A stretch of DNA of 64,000 nucleotides from Pseudomonas sp. UBA1879 (GCF_002338065.1 NZ_DDHJ01000005.1:62001-126000), one strand, 5' to 3'; numbered from the stretch's first letter, positions 51,876-61,100 are shown. Numbers and translations: made by a program. The notes: a model not told the origin generated them from the sequence alone.

Positions 51876-53519
51876 TCACCCTTGGCTGCGTTTGCAACTG
51901 TGAAAGATATCCAGGGCCGGCTGGTATTCCTGGGTGTTGACGCCAAGCAGGCTCAGCACCGAATGAAACAGGTTGTCGTGGCTCAGGTCGGGCTGGTGTT
52001 GCTTGGCGGCCAGGCAGCCGCGATCAATGCCGGCATCCTCCAGTGTCGCGTTACCGAACCACATGACCATAGGCACGTGCGTTTGCGCGGCGGGGGCGAT
52101 GGCGTAGGGCGCAGCGTGCAGGTAGATGCCGTTTTCCCCCAGAGACTCGCCGTGGTCCGAGACGTAGATCATCGAGGTGTCGACCTTGTCCTGATTGCGC
52201 TTGAGCAACTCGATGGTCTGCGCCAGGAAATGATCGGTGTAGAGAATCGTGTTGTCGTAGACGTTTTTCAGCTCGTCCGACGTGCAACTGCCCAACTGGT
52301 TGGTGTGGCAGACCGGCGTGAACCGCTCCATGGATGTGGGGTAGCGGTCGTAGTATTCCGGGCCATGGCTGCCATCGGAATGCAAGACGATGATCGCATT
52401 GTCCTTCAGCGAATCGATGTAGTCCTGCAGCCCCACCAGCAGCGATTCATCCAGGCAGTTCTGGCCATCGCAGAAAGGGCTGGGCTGGTTTTTCGGGATG
52501 TCGCTATGGGGCACACGCAGACAGGTGCCTTTGCAGTCGCTGTTGTTGTCCAGCCACAGCACGCTCAGGCCAGCACGTTGCAACATGTCCAGCAGGCCCT
52601 CGTAGGTCTTGCCTTTCTTGTCGCTGTAATCGGTGCGAGGGAATTTGGAGAACATGCACGGTACCGATACCGCCGTTGACGTGCCGCATGAGGCGACCTG
52701 GGTGAAGTTGAGAATGTCCTGCTTCTTCAATTCGGGGTTGGTCTCGCGCCCGTAGCCGTTGAGCGAGAAGTGGTCGGCGCGGGCGGTTTCACCGACGACG
52801 AAGATCATCAGGCTTTTCTTCGGACGCTGTTGTGCTTCAAGGCTGAGGACGGAGTCGGTGCCCACGGGCTGGACCTTCACCGTTTCCTTGATCGCTACGG
52901 TTTGCTTGGTCAGTTTGCCGAGGGCGTAGATGTAGTTGGTCGGGTTGATGAAGTGGGTCAACTCGTCCTCGTTGCGAAAGATCGGCGCATAGGTCGAGTA
53001 GAAAGGCGCGATCGCCGCGGTCATCACCACACCGCAACCGAGGCACACCAGCACTTTGTTGATGAGACCCGGCAGCACGCGGCGATAGGTGACCGGCACC
53101 GCCCAGATCACTGCCGTCGGCAAGACGCCCAGCAGACCCATATAAAGGAACAGCTTGATGCTGAGCAGGGCCTTGGCTTCGCCGGGGTTGGTTTCCAGAA
53201 CATTCTGCATCATCACCGTGTCAATGGAGATGCCGTAGGTGTTCATGAAATACGCGGCCGCCGCCGAACACAGCGCCACCAGACTGAGCGCTGGCTTGAG
53301 CGTCGGTCGGAAGGACAAAGGGGTCAATAGCAGTGTGATGGCTGCCCATAGGAAAAACGCGAACGAGACATAAAACGCGACGACCTTGAGGCCCTGGAGT
53401 TGGGTCAGGCTGACCAGCGCGTGCCAGGTGGCAAGGTTGTAAAACGCTACAAGACACAGGGAAAACAGCATGACTAGGCGAGTGGAGGTCACGGCAGGCA
53501 GCTTCGAACGTATTTCCAT
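51876..53519 (-). CDS. eptA: Lipid A phosphoethanolamine transferase (EptA/PmrC type)
   Basis: A 547-residue inner-membrane enzyme with five N-terminal membrane spans (residues 12-170) and a periplasmic sulfatase-fold domain. The nucleophile is T245 in VVGETARADHFSLNGYGRET with E244; other metal-site residues are in LHSDGSHGPEYY and YVSDHGESLGENGIY. Several Cys pairs (NSDCKGTC, FCDGQNC) fit the disulfides of this family. It adds phosphoethanolamine to lipid A, which usually lowers sensitivity to cationic peptides. ATG at 53519 is preferred; an ATG at 53582 is possible. Confidence 0.9.
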   Translation of the reverse strand: MEIRSKLPAVTSTRLVMLFSLCLVAFYNLATWHALVSLTQLQGLKVVAFYVSFAFFLWAAITLLLTPLSFRPTLKPALSLVALCSAAAAYFMNTYGISIDTVMMQNVLETNPGEAKALLSIKLFLYMGLLGVLPTAVIWAVPVTYRRVLPGLINKVLVCLGCGVVMTAAIAPFYSTYAPIFRNEDELTHFINPTNYIYALGKLTKQTVAIKETVKVQPVGTDSVLSLEAQQRPKKSLMIFVVGETARADHFSLNGYGRETNPELKKQDILNFTQVASCGTSTAVSVPCMFSKFPRTDYSDKKGKTYEGLLDMLQRAGLSVLWLDNNSDCKGTCLRVPHSDIPKNQPSPFCDGQNCLDESLLVGLQDYIDSLKDNAIIVLHSDGSHGPEYYDRYPTSMERFTPVCHTNQLGSCTSDELKNVYDNTILYTDHFLAQTIELLKRNQDKVDTSMIYVSDHGESLGENGIYLHAAPYAIAPAAQTHVPMVMWFGNATLEDAGIDRGCLAAKQHQPDLSHDNLFHSVLSLLGVNTQEYQPALDIFHSCKRSQG

Positions 53520-53802
53520 ATAGCGCGACTCGGGGCAGGTCTGAACGTGTCTTTCACGTCGAGCGGTCCCTGCGACGTGCATGTCAGACGGACCTGCCGA
53601 AGAGGGCAGGCGGGTTGATGGAGAACCAAAGACGCGCGGAGTTTTTCAGAACGATTGTGAAGACTTTGTGAACACAGCGTAGACGGCATGTGAGCGCGTG
53701 AAATGTTTTCGGCAGCGAACGTTGCGGCCGCGAACCTAGGCGATCCTGCCAGGGGTTGGCGTCGCACTTGATCAGGGTCTCAATACGTACGGGAGAGTGT
53801 GG

Positions 53803-54414
53803 ATGAAACTCATCGGAATGCTGGATTCGCCGTACGTACGGCGAGTGGCGGTCAGCCTGAAACGCCTGGGGGTTGCGTTTGAGCATGAGTCGGTCTCGGT
53901 GTTTCGTGAAATGGAGCGGTTCAGGGCGCTCAATCCGGTGGTCAAGGCGCCGACGTTCATTACCGATGAGGGCGAGGTGTTGATGGAGTCGAGCCTGATT
54001 CTGGATTACCTCGAGTGCTGGATAGGGCCGGGCAGGGGGTTGATGCCGTCGACGCTCCCGGAACGGACGCGGACCCTGCGCCTGACAGGCTTGGCGTTGG
54101 TGGCGTATGAAAAGGCGGTGCAGATCCATTACGAACGCAACCTGCGGCCAACCGAGCGTCAGCACGCCCCGTGGCTTGAGCGGGTCAGTGAGCAGTTGCG
54201 CACCGCCTGCGGAGAGTTGGAGCGGGAGTTGCTGGCGCAGCCGTGCAGCGCAGGCGTGACGATCGGGCAGGACGGGATCAGCATTGCGGTGGGCTGGTCG
54301 TTCATCCAGTTAGTAGCGTCGGATACGGTCGGCGCGGACGATTTTCCCGCGCTGGCGACGTTCACGGCCGAAGCCGAGGCGTTAGCGATTTTTCGCACAC
54401 TGCCGATGGTGTGA
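53803..54414 (+). CDS. Glutathione S-transferase family protein
   Basis: A 203-residue GST: thioredoxin-like N-terminal domain with active-site segment MLDSPYVRRVAVSLKRLGV, cis-Pro in NPVVKAPTF and ESSLILDYLE (glutathione binding), then an all-helical C-terminal domain. GGGAG before ATG at 53803 decides the start. The gene is divergent from eptA with 283 bases between. Substrate unknown. Confidence 0.9.
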   Translation: MKLIGMLDSPYVRRVAVSLKRLGVAFEHESVSVFREMERFRALNPVVKAPTFITDEGEVLMESSLILDYLECWIGPGRGLMPSTLPERTRTLRLTGLALVAYEKAVQIHYERNLRPTERQHAPWLERVSEQLRTACGELERELLAQPCSAGVTIGQDGISIAVGWSFIQLVASDTVGADDFPALATFTAEAEALAIFRTLPMV

Positions 54415-54520
54415 AACGTCGGCATCCATCGGTTTTGCGCCAGTGCCAGTGCCAGCGGCAGCCGAGGTCCGCACTGGCGCGTGCCTCTCCACACGGCGGC
54501 ACACCGTCAGCGGTGTTTCT

Positions 54521-55270
54521 TCACTGCGCCAGCGCCTTGGCCACTGTCCCGTCTGCTTTCAACCGGGCAAACGCCTCGGTCACCCGTTTCACGGTGTCCG
54601 GCGGGGTTTTCAGGCTGAGGGCGAGGTAGAGGCTTTGGGAAAGGTCGTTGATGGTGTACACGCTTTCCAACAGATCGAACGGCACGTTCAGATCCCGGCA
54701 TTGCTCGCGGGCTTCGCGTTCAGGCATGGGCACAAGCGCCACCTGGCCGCTAAGCAGTTTGCGCAGGTTGTCGAGGTTGTTGGCGGAGACCACTATTTTG
54801 CTGAAATGCTGGCTCTCGAGGTATTGCTGGCGCGCGTCGTCCCGGACCACGCCGACGGTGTAGTTGCGCGCGTCCTGCAACGCGCCGACCAGCACATCAG
54901 GGCGCGTGCGCAGCCGGTAGAACAATTGCGTCACCGGTTCCAGCTCGCCCACCCAGTGAAACAACGCCTCGCGCTCGACGTTACGGATCATCGGGTAAAT
55001 CACCACGTTGGGTTCCAGCCGCGCCATGTCATAAGCCCGAGCCCACGGGTAGAGGGCCATGTGGTAGTCCTTCAGCCCGGCATCATTCAGGGTTTTTTCG
55101 ACGATCTCGCTGGCGGGGCCGGTGACCTTGCCGTCCTGCAGCCAGCTATAGGACGAGTCTTCGGTGACCACCTGCATCGTGTCGGCCCAGGCGTTCAGGC
55201 ACACCACCGTCAGGACGGTGGCCGATAACAGCCTCGCGCTGCGTTTGATCGAATGTCGGATGGTGCACAT
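54521..55270 (-). CDS. Periplasmic solute-binding protein (family 3 type), distal
   Basis: A 249-residue exported protein (signal peptide through LTVVCLNAWA, cut before DTMQVV) with the SBP_bac_3 pattern: VTEDSSYSWLQDGKVTGPAS, then YPWARAYDMARLEPNVVIYP and REALFHWVGELEPVTQLFYR. The PWARAY-DMA and EREALFHWVG segments are shared with the upstream binding protein, so the two are paralogues. No ABC permease or ATPase is nearby. It ends the three-gene operon, 23 bases after the cyclase stop. Confidence 0.87.
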   Translation of the reverse strand: MCTIRHSIKRSARLLSATVLTVVCLNAWADTMQVVTEDSSYSWLQDGKVTGPASEIVEKTLNDAGLKDYHMALYPWARAYDMARLEPNVVIYPMIRNVEREALFHWVGELEPVTQLFYRLRTRPDVLVGALQDARNYTVGVVRDDARQQYLESQHFSKIVVSANNLDNLRKLLSGQVALVPMPEREAREQCRDLNVPFDLLESVYTINDLSQSLYLALSLKTPPDTVKRVTEAFARLKADGTVAKALAQ

Positions 55271-55293
55271 GTCAGATGCTCTCCTTGATCAGG

Positions 55294-56652
55294 TCAGATC
55301 TCACACCGGTTGCGACCCTGGCTTTTGGCGCGGTACAGGGCCTTGTCGGCGCTCTGCAGCAGTTGATCGAAACGGTCCATGTTGGCCGGGTCGAGTTCGG
55401 CGATGCCGATGCTCATCGTCACGTAAGGCGACACCCCCGAACCGGTATGCGGCAGTTTCTGCTCGGCCAGCAGTCCCCGCAAACGCTCGGCGGAGCTGAG
55501 GGCCTGTTCCCGGTTCTGGCCGGGCAACAGCACCGCAAACTCCTCACCGCCCAGACGCGCCACCAACTCGCCAGAGCGCGAAAACAGCGCGCTCATGGTC
55601 AGCGCCACATCGCGCAGGCACTGGTCACCGTTGGCGTGTCCGTAGTTGTCGTTGTAGAGCTTGAAGTAATCGATGTCGCACATCAGCACGGAAAACGCCT
55701 GCCGATGACGCAGAGCGCGGTTGAATTCCAGCTCTTTCACTTCATCGAAGTGACGCCGGTTGGCCAGGCCCGTGAGCGGGTCGAAGCGGGTCAGGGCTTC
55801 GAGACGGGTGTTGGCCGCCTTGAGTTGTGCGGTGCGCTGCTCCACCAGATCGGCCAGCTGGTCGCGGCTGGCGGCAAGGGCGATTTCGTCGCGGGTCTGG
55901 CGCTCCAGGTGGGCGGCCAGTTTGTCCTGCAGATCGTTGACCCCGGCTTCCAGCAGGTCCAACTCGTCGACGGCCTTACCCCCGCGACCCAGATTCAGGT
56001 GATGTTTCAGATTGCGCGGCGTGAGTTGCTCCAGGTGTTCGGCGATGCGGCGCACGTGGAGCGTCACCGAGCGGTTGAACATGCCCATGATCAGCCCGGC
56101 CAACGCCAGCGACTGAATGATCTGGGTCAGCATGATGACCGCGACCTCTTTCCACAGGCGCTTCCACAGCAGGCTTTCGTCGCCTTCAATGGTGAGCTCG
56201 CCGACCACTTCATTGGCGCCAGGGTAGGGCGTCACGGTCAACTGGCGGTGCAGGGCTGGGGCGAGGGTGGAGCCGACATGGCCGGGATGTTGGCGGTCCA
56301 GCACTTCCGGCGCACGGCCCGGACGCAGAATGCGCAGTTCGACCCGCCCCACCGGGGCAGCCAGGGCGACGCTGTCGATCTGTGTCTGCAAGGCTTCGTT
56401 GTCCATTTCCCACACCGCCTTGGACAGCGTGCCCTGAAACACCTGATCGATCAGGCCCAGTTCCGCGTTCATGGTGGAGAGGTTGGTGTTCCAGGCGAAG
56501 AAGGTCCTGACCGTGACGGTGGCCAAGGTGAACAGCACGCAGAACGCCAGTGTCGCCAACACCAGCCGACGTGCCAGGGAACCGGACCGGGGAGGCGCGC
56601 CAGCGTTTTCAGGGGTCTTGGACTCGGACTCAGCCAGCATGCTCAATTCCAT
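55294..56652 (-). CDS. Membrane-bound diguanylate cyclase (GGDEF)
   Basis: A 452-residue protein: membrane span near residues 28-50, a periplasmic domain of about 120 residues (SKAVWEMDNEALQTQIDSVA, ELTIEGDE), a second span near 170-190 (VIMLTQIIQSLALAGLIMGM), HAMP-like and coiled-coil segments, and a GGDEF domain with active site LGGEEFAVLL and substrate segment FDPLTGLANRRHFDE. The signature GGEEF predicts active c-di-GMP synthesis. No inhibitory I-site RxxD is evident before the motif (RSGELVARLGGEEF has R but no RxxD). Its start overlaps the upstream binding-protein stop by ten bases. Confidence 0.92.
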   Translation of the reverse strand: MELSMLAESESKTPENAGAPPRSGSLARRLVLATLAFCVLFTLATVTVRTFFAWNTNLSTMNAELGLIDQVFQGTLSKAVWEMDNEALQTQIDSVALAAPVGRVELRILRPGRAPEVLDRQHPGHVGSTLAPALHRQLTVTPYPGANEVVGELTIEGDESLLWKRLWKEVAVIMLTQIIQSLALAGLIMGMFNRSVTLHVRRIAEHLEQLTPRNLKHHLNLGRGGKAVDELDLLEAGVNDLQDKLAAHLERQTRDEIALAASRDQLADLVEQRTAQLKAANTRLEALTRFDPLTGLANRRHFDEVKELEFNRALRHRQAFSVLMCDIDYFKLYNDNYGHANGDQCLRDVALTMSALFSRSGELVARLGGEEFAVLLPGQNREQALSSAERLRGLLAEQKLPHTGSGVSPYVTMSIGIAELDPANMDRFDQLLQSADKALYRAKSQGRNRCEI

Positions 56653-57413
56653 TTACGTGCGATGGCATCGTAGGTCCCGTTCTCACGGACAGTCCTCAGC
56701 CCTTGCTGAAACAGCTGAACAGTAGCATCTGGCGTCCCGCGACTGAAAGCCATGCTGAACCCTCCCGCTTCTTCCAGCGCGGGCACACGCAAGGATTGCA
56801 CCAACGTTTGCGCCGGGTCGTCACCGGCCTGATGCACGATGTAATGCGCGTTGAGTTCGTCGGAGATCCACAGGTCCACATGCCCGGTGCGCAGCTTCTG
56901 GTAATTGAGTTCGTAACGGTTGCTCGATTGCAGGTGCCGACCGACGAGAAAGTGCTGGCTCATCAGGTATTGCTCACCGACATCCTCATTGACCGTCGCG
57001 GTCTGCCAGTCGCGGGCATCGTCCAGGTCCATCAAGGCGATGGGGTGGGTCGAGGAGGAATAAATGAACCAGCGCGCCGCGGCGATGGTGCCGACCCACT
57101 TGAACAACGGCTCGCGCTCGGCGGTGCGAGTGATGGAGTAAATCAGCACGTCAGGGTCGTGCAGTGCCAAGTCATAGGCCCGCGCCCAGGGCATGGACTG
57201 GATGGTCGCGTCCAGGTTGATTTCTTTCAGTACCGCGCGCACGACCTCGGTGCTCATGCCGGTCAACTGCCCGTCGCGGGTCATGTTATAGGGCGGCAGC
57301 TCTTCGGTGACGATCCGGATCGGCCCGGCGTTCGCCCCCTGAACGCCCATGCACAGCAAGACCGCGCCGAACAACGCGCTGCGAGCCTTGGATTTGAGCA
57401 TTCGGGGTGTCAT
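56643..57413 (-). CDS. Periplasmic solute-binding protein (family 3 type), proximal
   Basis: A 256-residue exported protein: signal peptide ending GVQGANA, then IRIVTEELPPYNMTRDGQLT, MPWARAYDLALHDPDVLIYS and EREPLFKWVGTIAAARWFIY. It is homologous to the protein at 54521. The binding-protein fold without a transporter next to a diguanylate cyclase suggests that it delivers a ligand signal to the cyclase periplasmic domain (inference). Translationally coupled to the cyclase gene. Confidence 0.88.
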   Translation of the reverse strand: MTPRMLKSKARSALFGAVLLCMGVQGANAGPIRIVTEELPPYNMTRDGQLTGMSTEVVRAVLKEINLDATIQSMPWARAYDLALHDPDVLIYSITRTAEREPLFKWVGTIAAARWFIYSSSTHPIALMDLDDARDWQTATVNEDVGEQYLMSQHFLVGRHLQSSNRYELNYQKLRTGHVDLWISDELNAHYIVHQAGDDPAQTLVQSLRVPALEEAGGFSMAFSRGTPDATVQLFQQGLRTVRENGTYDAIARKWN

Positions 57414-57728
57414 GGCCTGCTACCTCATCGACGGCAGCAGCGGCTGTTTCCGATCCGCCGAAGGCGCGGAAAGACATGGCCAGACTGCCTCTTATACCCA
57501 CGATATCGGCTGAAGAATCCGCCACTTGAGGCGCTTACCTGCCGTTTATGATTGCCTTCATGCCTGTCGTCCGCCTAGCGGCTCGCAAGGAGCATTTTCC
57601 CTGGATAGCCCGTTCAACAGTCGCTGTGGCGTTCTGTCACACCCGGTTACCCGCCATTTTTTGACCTGGGTCAAGGGTCTCGAAAGATGCTGTAGGAAAA
57701 TTTCTACGCACCCCGACGAGTCTTCAAC
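57414..57728. other. Divergent regulatory region before the cyd operon
   Basis: About 315 bases with an ANR/FNR-type box at 57661-57674. The promoter of the minus-strand binding-protein/cyclase operon must also lie here, but I could not place it. No gene is seen. Confidence 0.5.
57661..57674. promoter_or_regulatory. ANR/FNR-like box of the cyd operon
   Basis: TTGAC-CTGG-GTCAA is a perfect palindrome matching the ANR/FNR consensus TTGAT-N4-ATCAA with the common C/G variant. It is 55 bases before cydP. This fits induction of the bd oxidase at low oxygen. Confidence 0.72.
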
Positions 57729-57926
57729 ATGCCCGGTCCTTTCGATTTCCTCAAACACCCGCTGGCGAAAGAAATTGGCCTGATCCTGTTGATCAAGCTC
57801 GTCTTGCTGATGGGCATCCGTAGCGTCTGGTTCGACGCACCGGTCGAAGTCAAGGATGACGGGGTGCAAGCTGGCCTGCATGTATTGGGCGCCCCTCCCG
57901 TATCTGATGAGAAGAACCCCAAATGA
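57729..57926 (+). CDS. cydP: Putative small cytochrome oxidase subunit CydP
   Basis: A 65-residue protein: MPGPFDFLKHPLAKEIGLIL followed by LIKLVLLMGIRSVWFD, one membrane span near residues 15-33, then a polar tail. It fits the small CydP-like proteins found immediately before cydA. Its stop overlaps the cydA start (ATGA), showing co-translation. The exact role (assembly or accessory subunit) is unproven. Confidence 0.8.
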   Translation: MPGPFDFLKHPLAKEIGLILLIKLVLLMGIRSVWFDAPVEVKDDGVQAGLHVLGAPPVSDEKNPK

Positions 57927-59512
57927 TTTCGGAATCAGTCGTCGATTTATCTCGGCTGCAGTTCGCGATGACCGCGCTGTATCACTTTATCTTCGTGCCG
58001 CTCACGCTGGGCATGACCTTCCTGCTGGCCATCATGGAGTCGGTCTACGTCATGACCGGCAAGCAGGTGTACAAGGACATGACCAAGTTCTGGGGCAAGC
58101 TGTTCGGCATCAACTTCGCCCTCGGCGTCACCACCGGCCTGACGATGGAGTTCCAGTTCGGTACCAACTGGGCGTACTACAGCCACTACGTCGGTGACAT
58201 TTTCGGTGCGCCACTGGCGATCGAAGGTCTGATGGCGTTCTTCCTCGAATCGACCTTCATCGGCCTGTTCTTCTTCGGCTGGGATCGCCTGACACGCGTG
58301 CAGCACCTGACTGTGACCTGGCTGGTCGCCATCGGCTCGAACATGTCGGCGCTGTGGATTCTGATTGCCAACGGCTGGATGCAGAACCCGGTCGGCGCCG
58401 AATTCAACTTCACCACCATGCGCATGGAGCTGACCAGCTTCGCCGACCTGCTGTTCAACCCGGTCGCGCAAGTCAAGTTCGTGCACACCGTGGCCTCTGG
58501 CTACGTGACCGGCTCGATCTTCGTGCTGGCGATCTCCAGCTGGTATCTGCTCAAGGGCCGCGACATCGGCTTCGCCCGCCGCTCGTTCGCCATCGCCTCG
58601 GCATTCGGCATGGCCTCGATTCTCTCGGTGATCGTATTAGGCGACGAATCCGGTTACGAGATTGGCGACGTGCAGAAAACCAAGCTGGCCGCCATCGAAG
58701 CCGAATGGGACACCGAGCCTGCACCGGCCGCGTTCACCTTGTTCGGGCTGCCGAATCAGGAAACCCAGCGCACCGATTACGCGGTGAAGATCCCTTACGT
58801 GATGGGCATCATCGCCACCCGCTCGGTGGACAAGCAGGTCACCGGCATCAAGGATCTGGTCGTCGAACACCAGGGCCGTATCCGCAACGGCATGGTCGCT
58901 TACGATCTGTTGGGCAAACTGCGTGCGGGCGACAAGAGCGAGCACACCCTCAACGCCTTCAACGAGGTGAAGAAGGACCTGGGCTATGGCCTGCTGCTGA
59001 AGAAGTACACCGACAAAGTGGTGGACGCCAACGAACAACAGATCCAGCAGGCGGCGCTGGATTCGGTCCCTCACGTGGCGTCGATCTTCTGGACCTTCCG
59101 CATCATGGTGCTCAGTGGCGTGTTGATGCTGCTGCTGTTCGCCTGCGCCTTCTACGCCTCGGCGCGCAAGAACGAATCGAGCAAACGCTGGCTGCTGAAG
59201 TGGGCGCTGTTCAGCCTGCCGCTGCCATGGATCGCCACGCAGACCGGCTGGTGGGTGGCCGAGCACGGGCGGCAGCCGTGGTCCATCGGTGAAGTGCTGC
59301 CGGTTCACCTGTCGGCCTCGACGCTGTCCAGCGGCGATGTCATCGGCTCGATCCTGGCACTGGTGGGCTTCTACACCGTCCTGCTGATCATCGAGATGTA
59401 CCTGATGATCAAGTTCGCCCGCCTGGGCCCAAGCAGCCTGCACACCGGTCGTTATCACTTCGAGCGCCGCGACAGCGACGTGCCCGCTGCCCAACAACCG
59501 ACGCTGGCCTGA
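57923..59512 (+). CDS. cydA: Cytochrome bd ubiquinol oxidase subunit I
   Basis: A 529-residue membrane protein that follows E. coli CydA closely. Heme ligands are H21 (ALYHFIF), H188 (VKFVHTV) and M395 (FRIMVLSG); the Q-loop with KTKLAAIEAEWDTEPAPAAF and a long insertion (to about residue 385) marks the long-Q-loop bd-I type, not the short-loop CioA typical of P. aeruginosa. GRQPWSIGEVLP is conserved. It couples quinol oxidation to O2 reduction with high oxygen affinity. Confidence 0.97.
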   Translation: MISESVVDLSRLQFAMTALYHFIFVPLTLGMTFLLAIMESVYVMTGKQVYKDMTKFWGKLFGINFALGVTTGLTMEFQFGTNWAYYSHYVGDIFGAPLAIEGLMAFFLESTFIGLFFFGWDRLTRVQHLTVTWLVAIGSNMSALWILIANGWMQNPVGAEFNFTTMRMELTSFADLLFNPVAQVKFVHTVASGYVTGSIFVLAISSWYLLKGRDIGFARRSFAIASAFGMASILSVIVLGDESGYEIGDVQKTKLAAIEAEWDTEPAPAAFTLFGLPNQETQRTDYAVKIPYVMGIIATRSVDKQVTGIKDLVVEHQGRIRNGMVAYDLLGKLRAGDKSEHTLNAFNEVKKDLGYGLLLKKYTDKVVDANEQQIQQAALDSVPHVASIFWTFRIMVLSGVLMLLLFACAFYASARKNESSKRWLLKWALFSLPLPWIATQTGWWVAEHGRQPWSIGEVLPVHLSASTLSSGDVIGSILALVGFYTVLLIIEMYLMIKFARLGPSSLHTGRYHFERRDSDVPAAQQPTLA

Positions 59513-59519
59513 GGAACAC

Positions 59520-60665
59520 ATGATGTTCGATTACGAGACACTCAAACTCATTTGGTGGGTGCTGGTCGGCGTGCTGCTGATCGGCTTCGCCCTGACCGAC
59601 GGCTTCGACCTGGGCGCCGCGATGCTGATGCCCTTCGTCGGCCGCACTGACAACGAACGGCGGGTGGTGATCAACACCATCGCACCGCACTGGGACGGCA
59701 ACCAGGTGTGGCTGATCACCGCCGGGGGCGCGCTGTTCGCCGCCTGGCCGCTGGTGTACTCGGCGGCGTTCTCGGGGCTGTACTGGGCGCTGCTGCTGGT
59801 GCTGTTCGCGCTGTTCGTGCGCCCGGTGGGTTTCGACTACCGCAGCAAGCTGGAAAACACCCGCTGGCGGCAAAGTTGGGACTGGGGCCTGTTCGTCGGC
59901 GGCCTGGTCCCTTCGCTGGTGTTCGGGGTGGCCTTCGGCAACCTGCTGTTGGGCGTGCCGTTCCAGTTCGACGACACCCTGCGCACCAGCTACCACGGCA
60001 ACTTCTGGCAACTGCTCAGCCCCTTCGGTCTGTTGGCCGGTGTCGTCAGCCTGAGCATGCTTGGCCTGCACGGTGGCAGTTGGTTGATGATGCGCACCGA
60101 GGGCGCGATTGCCCGCCGCTCTCGCCGCGCCACGCAACTGCTGTCGCTGGTCTTCCTGCTATCGTTCGTCGGCGCGGGCGTGTGGCTGTTGCTCGGCGGT
60201 ATTCAAGGCCTGGCGATCACGTCGGCAGTCGACGCGGGCGCGGCGCTGAATCCGCTGGCCAAGAGCGTCGTCGCCACCAACCACGGCTGGATGGCCAACT
60301 ATCACGCTCATCCGTTGACCGTGATCGCGCCGCTGCTGGGTCTCTTCGGCGGCCTGCTGGCCTTGCTGTGTGCCAGCGCCGGGCAGGGCCGGATGGCGTT
60401 CCTCGGCAGCAGCCTGGCCATCGTCGGCACGCTGTGCACGGCGGGCTTCGCCCTGTTCCCGTTCGTCATGCCGTCGAGCCTTGACCTGGCGTCCAGCCTG
60501 ACCGTGTGGGACGCCGTGTCCAGCCATAAGACCCTGGTCATCATGACCGTCGCAGCGGCGATTTTCGTGCCGATCATCCTCTGCTACACGCTGTGGTGCT
60601 ACGCCAAGATGTGGGGCAAGGTCACCACCGCGCACATTGACCACAACCCCCATGGCCTGTACTGA
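59520..60665 (+). CDS. cydB: Cytochrome bd ubiquinol oxidase subunit II
   Basis: A 381-residue partner of CydA: WWVLVGVLLIGFALTDGFDL, PHWDGNQVWLITAGGALFAA, FDYRSKL and the final LWCYAKMWGKVT. Two consecutive ATGs (59520 and 59523) follow GAGGA; the second gives the usual MFDYE start. It is seven bases after the cydA stop. Confidence 0.97.
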   Translation: MMFDYETLKLIWWVLVGVLLIGFALTDGFDLGAAMLMPFVGRTDNERRVVINTIAPHWDGNQVWLITAGGALFAAWPLVYSAAFSGLYWALLLVLFALFVRPVGFDYRSKLENTRWRQSWDWGLFVGGLVPSLVFGVAFGNLLLGVPFQFDDTLRTSYHGNFWQLLSPFGLLAGVVSLSMLGLHGGSWLMMRTEGAIARRSRRATQLLSLVFLLSFVGAGVWLLLGGIQGLAITSAVDAGAALNPLAKSVVATNHGWMANYHAHPLTVIAPLLGLFGGLLALLCASAGQGRMAFLGSSLAIVGTLCTAGFALFPFVMPSSLDLASSLTVWDAVSSHKTLVIMTVAAAIFVPIILCYTLWCYAKMWGKVTTAHIDHNPHGLY

Positions 60666-60691
60666 GCCCGGACTTCATCGAGGAGAACAAC

Positions 60692-60808
60692 ATGTGGTAT
60701 TTCGCCTGGATACTTGGCGTATTGCTGGCTTGCAGCTTCGGCATCATCAACGCGCTGTGGCTGGAGTCATCCGACGCCAGCGCGCTGGAGAACGGTCGTG
60801 ACCGCTGA
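60692..60808 (+). CDS. cydX: Cytochrome bd oxidase small subunit CydX
   Basis: A 38-residue protein MWYFAWILGVLLACSFGIIN followed by ALWLESSDASALENGRDR. It is nearly identical to the CydX pattern MWYFAWILG--LACSFG. One membrane span. GAGGAG eight bases before the ATG supports it. CydX stabilises the bd-I hemes. It is short enough to be missed by gene finders. Confidence 0.96.
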   Translation: MWYFAWILGVLLACSFGIINALWLESSDASALENGRDR

Positions 60809-61100
60809 GGCGCTGAACGCGCCCTTCAAACACAGCCTCGGCAGGGCGTTGTCCCTGCTGATGGCGGTGCCCCTGAGCCTGGTGCTGCTGGTGCACCCGG
60901 CGTCGATGCTGGACGCCGACGGCCACTATTCCCACAGCCTGCTGATGTTGGTCATGTGGGGCGTGGCCGGCGGTTTCGTCCATGGCGTCGGTTTCGACCC
61001 CCGTGCACTGGTCTGGCGGGTGGTGTTTCACCCGCTGTTGGCCTGGGGGTTGATGGGGATCGGCTACGGCGTCTGGCTGATGGCCCGTCAGTGGGTCTGA
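60798..61100 (+). CDS. ybgE: cyd operon protein YbgE
   Basis: A 100-residue protein with three membrane spans (LSLLMAVPLSLVLLVHPASM, LLMLVMWGVAGGFVHGVGFD, PLLAWGLMGIGYGVWLMARQ), the YbgE/CydE pattern. The start is GTG at 60798, inside the cydX end (11-base overlap), with GGAG seven bases upstream. Function is unknown beyond its conserved place in cyd operons. Its 3' end overlaps that of the convergent MFS gene by 13 bases. Confidence 0.85.
   Translation: MTAEALNAPFKHSLGRALSLLMAVPLSLVLLVHPASMLDADGHYSHSLLMLVMWGVAGGFVHGVGFDPRALVWRVVFHPLLAWGLMGIGYGVWLMARQWV

Noticed and set aside
53827..53844. 18-base perfect palindrome TCGCCGTACGTACGGCGA
   Set aside because: It lies in codons for the conserved GST active-site segment SPYVRR, so it is best explained by protein constraint and codon choice.
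57923..59512. Cyanide-insensitive oxidase CioA
   Set aside because: The long Q-loop and the presence of CydX and YbgE place it with bd-I CydA.
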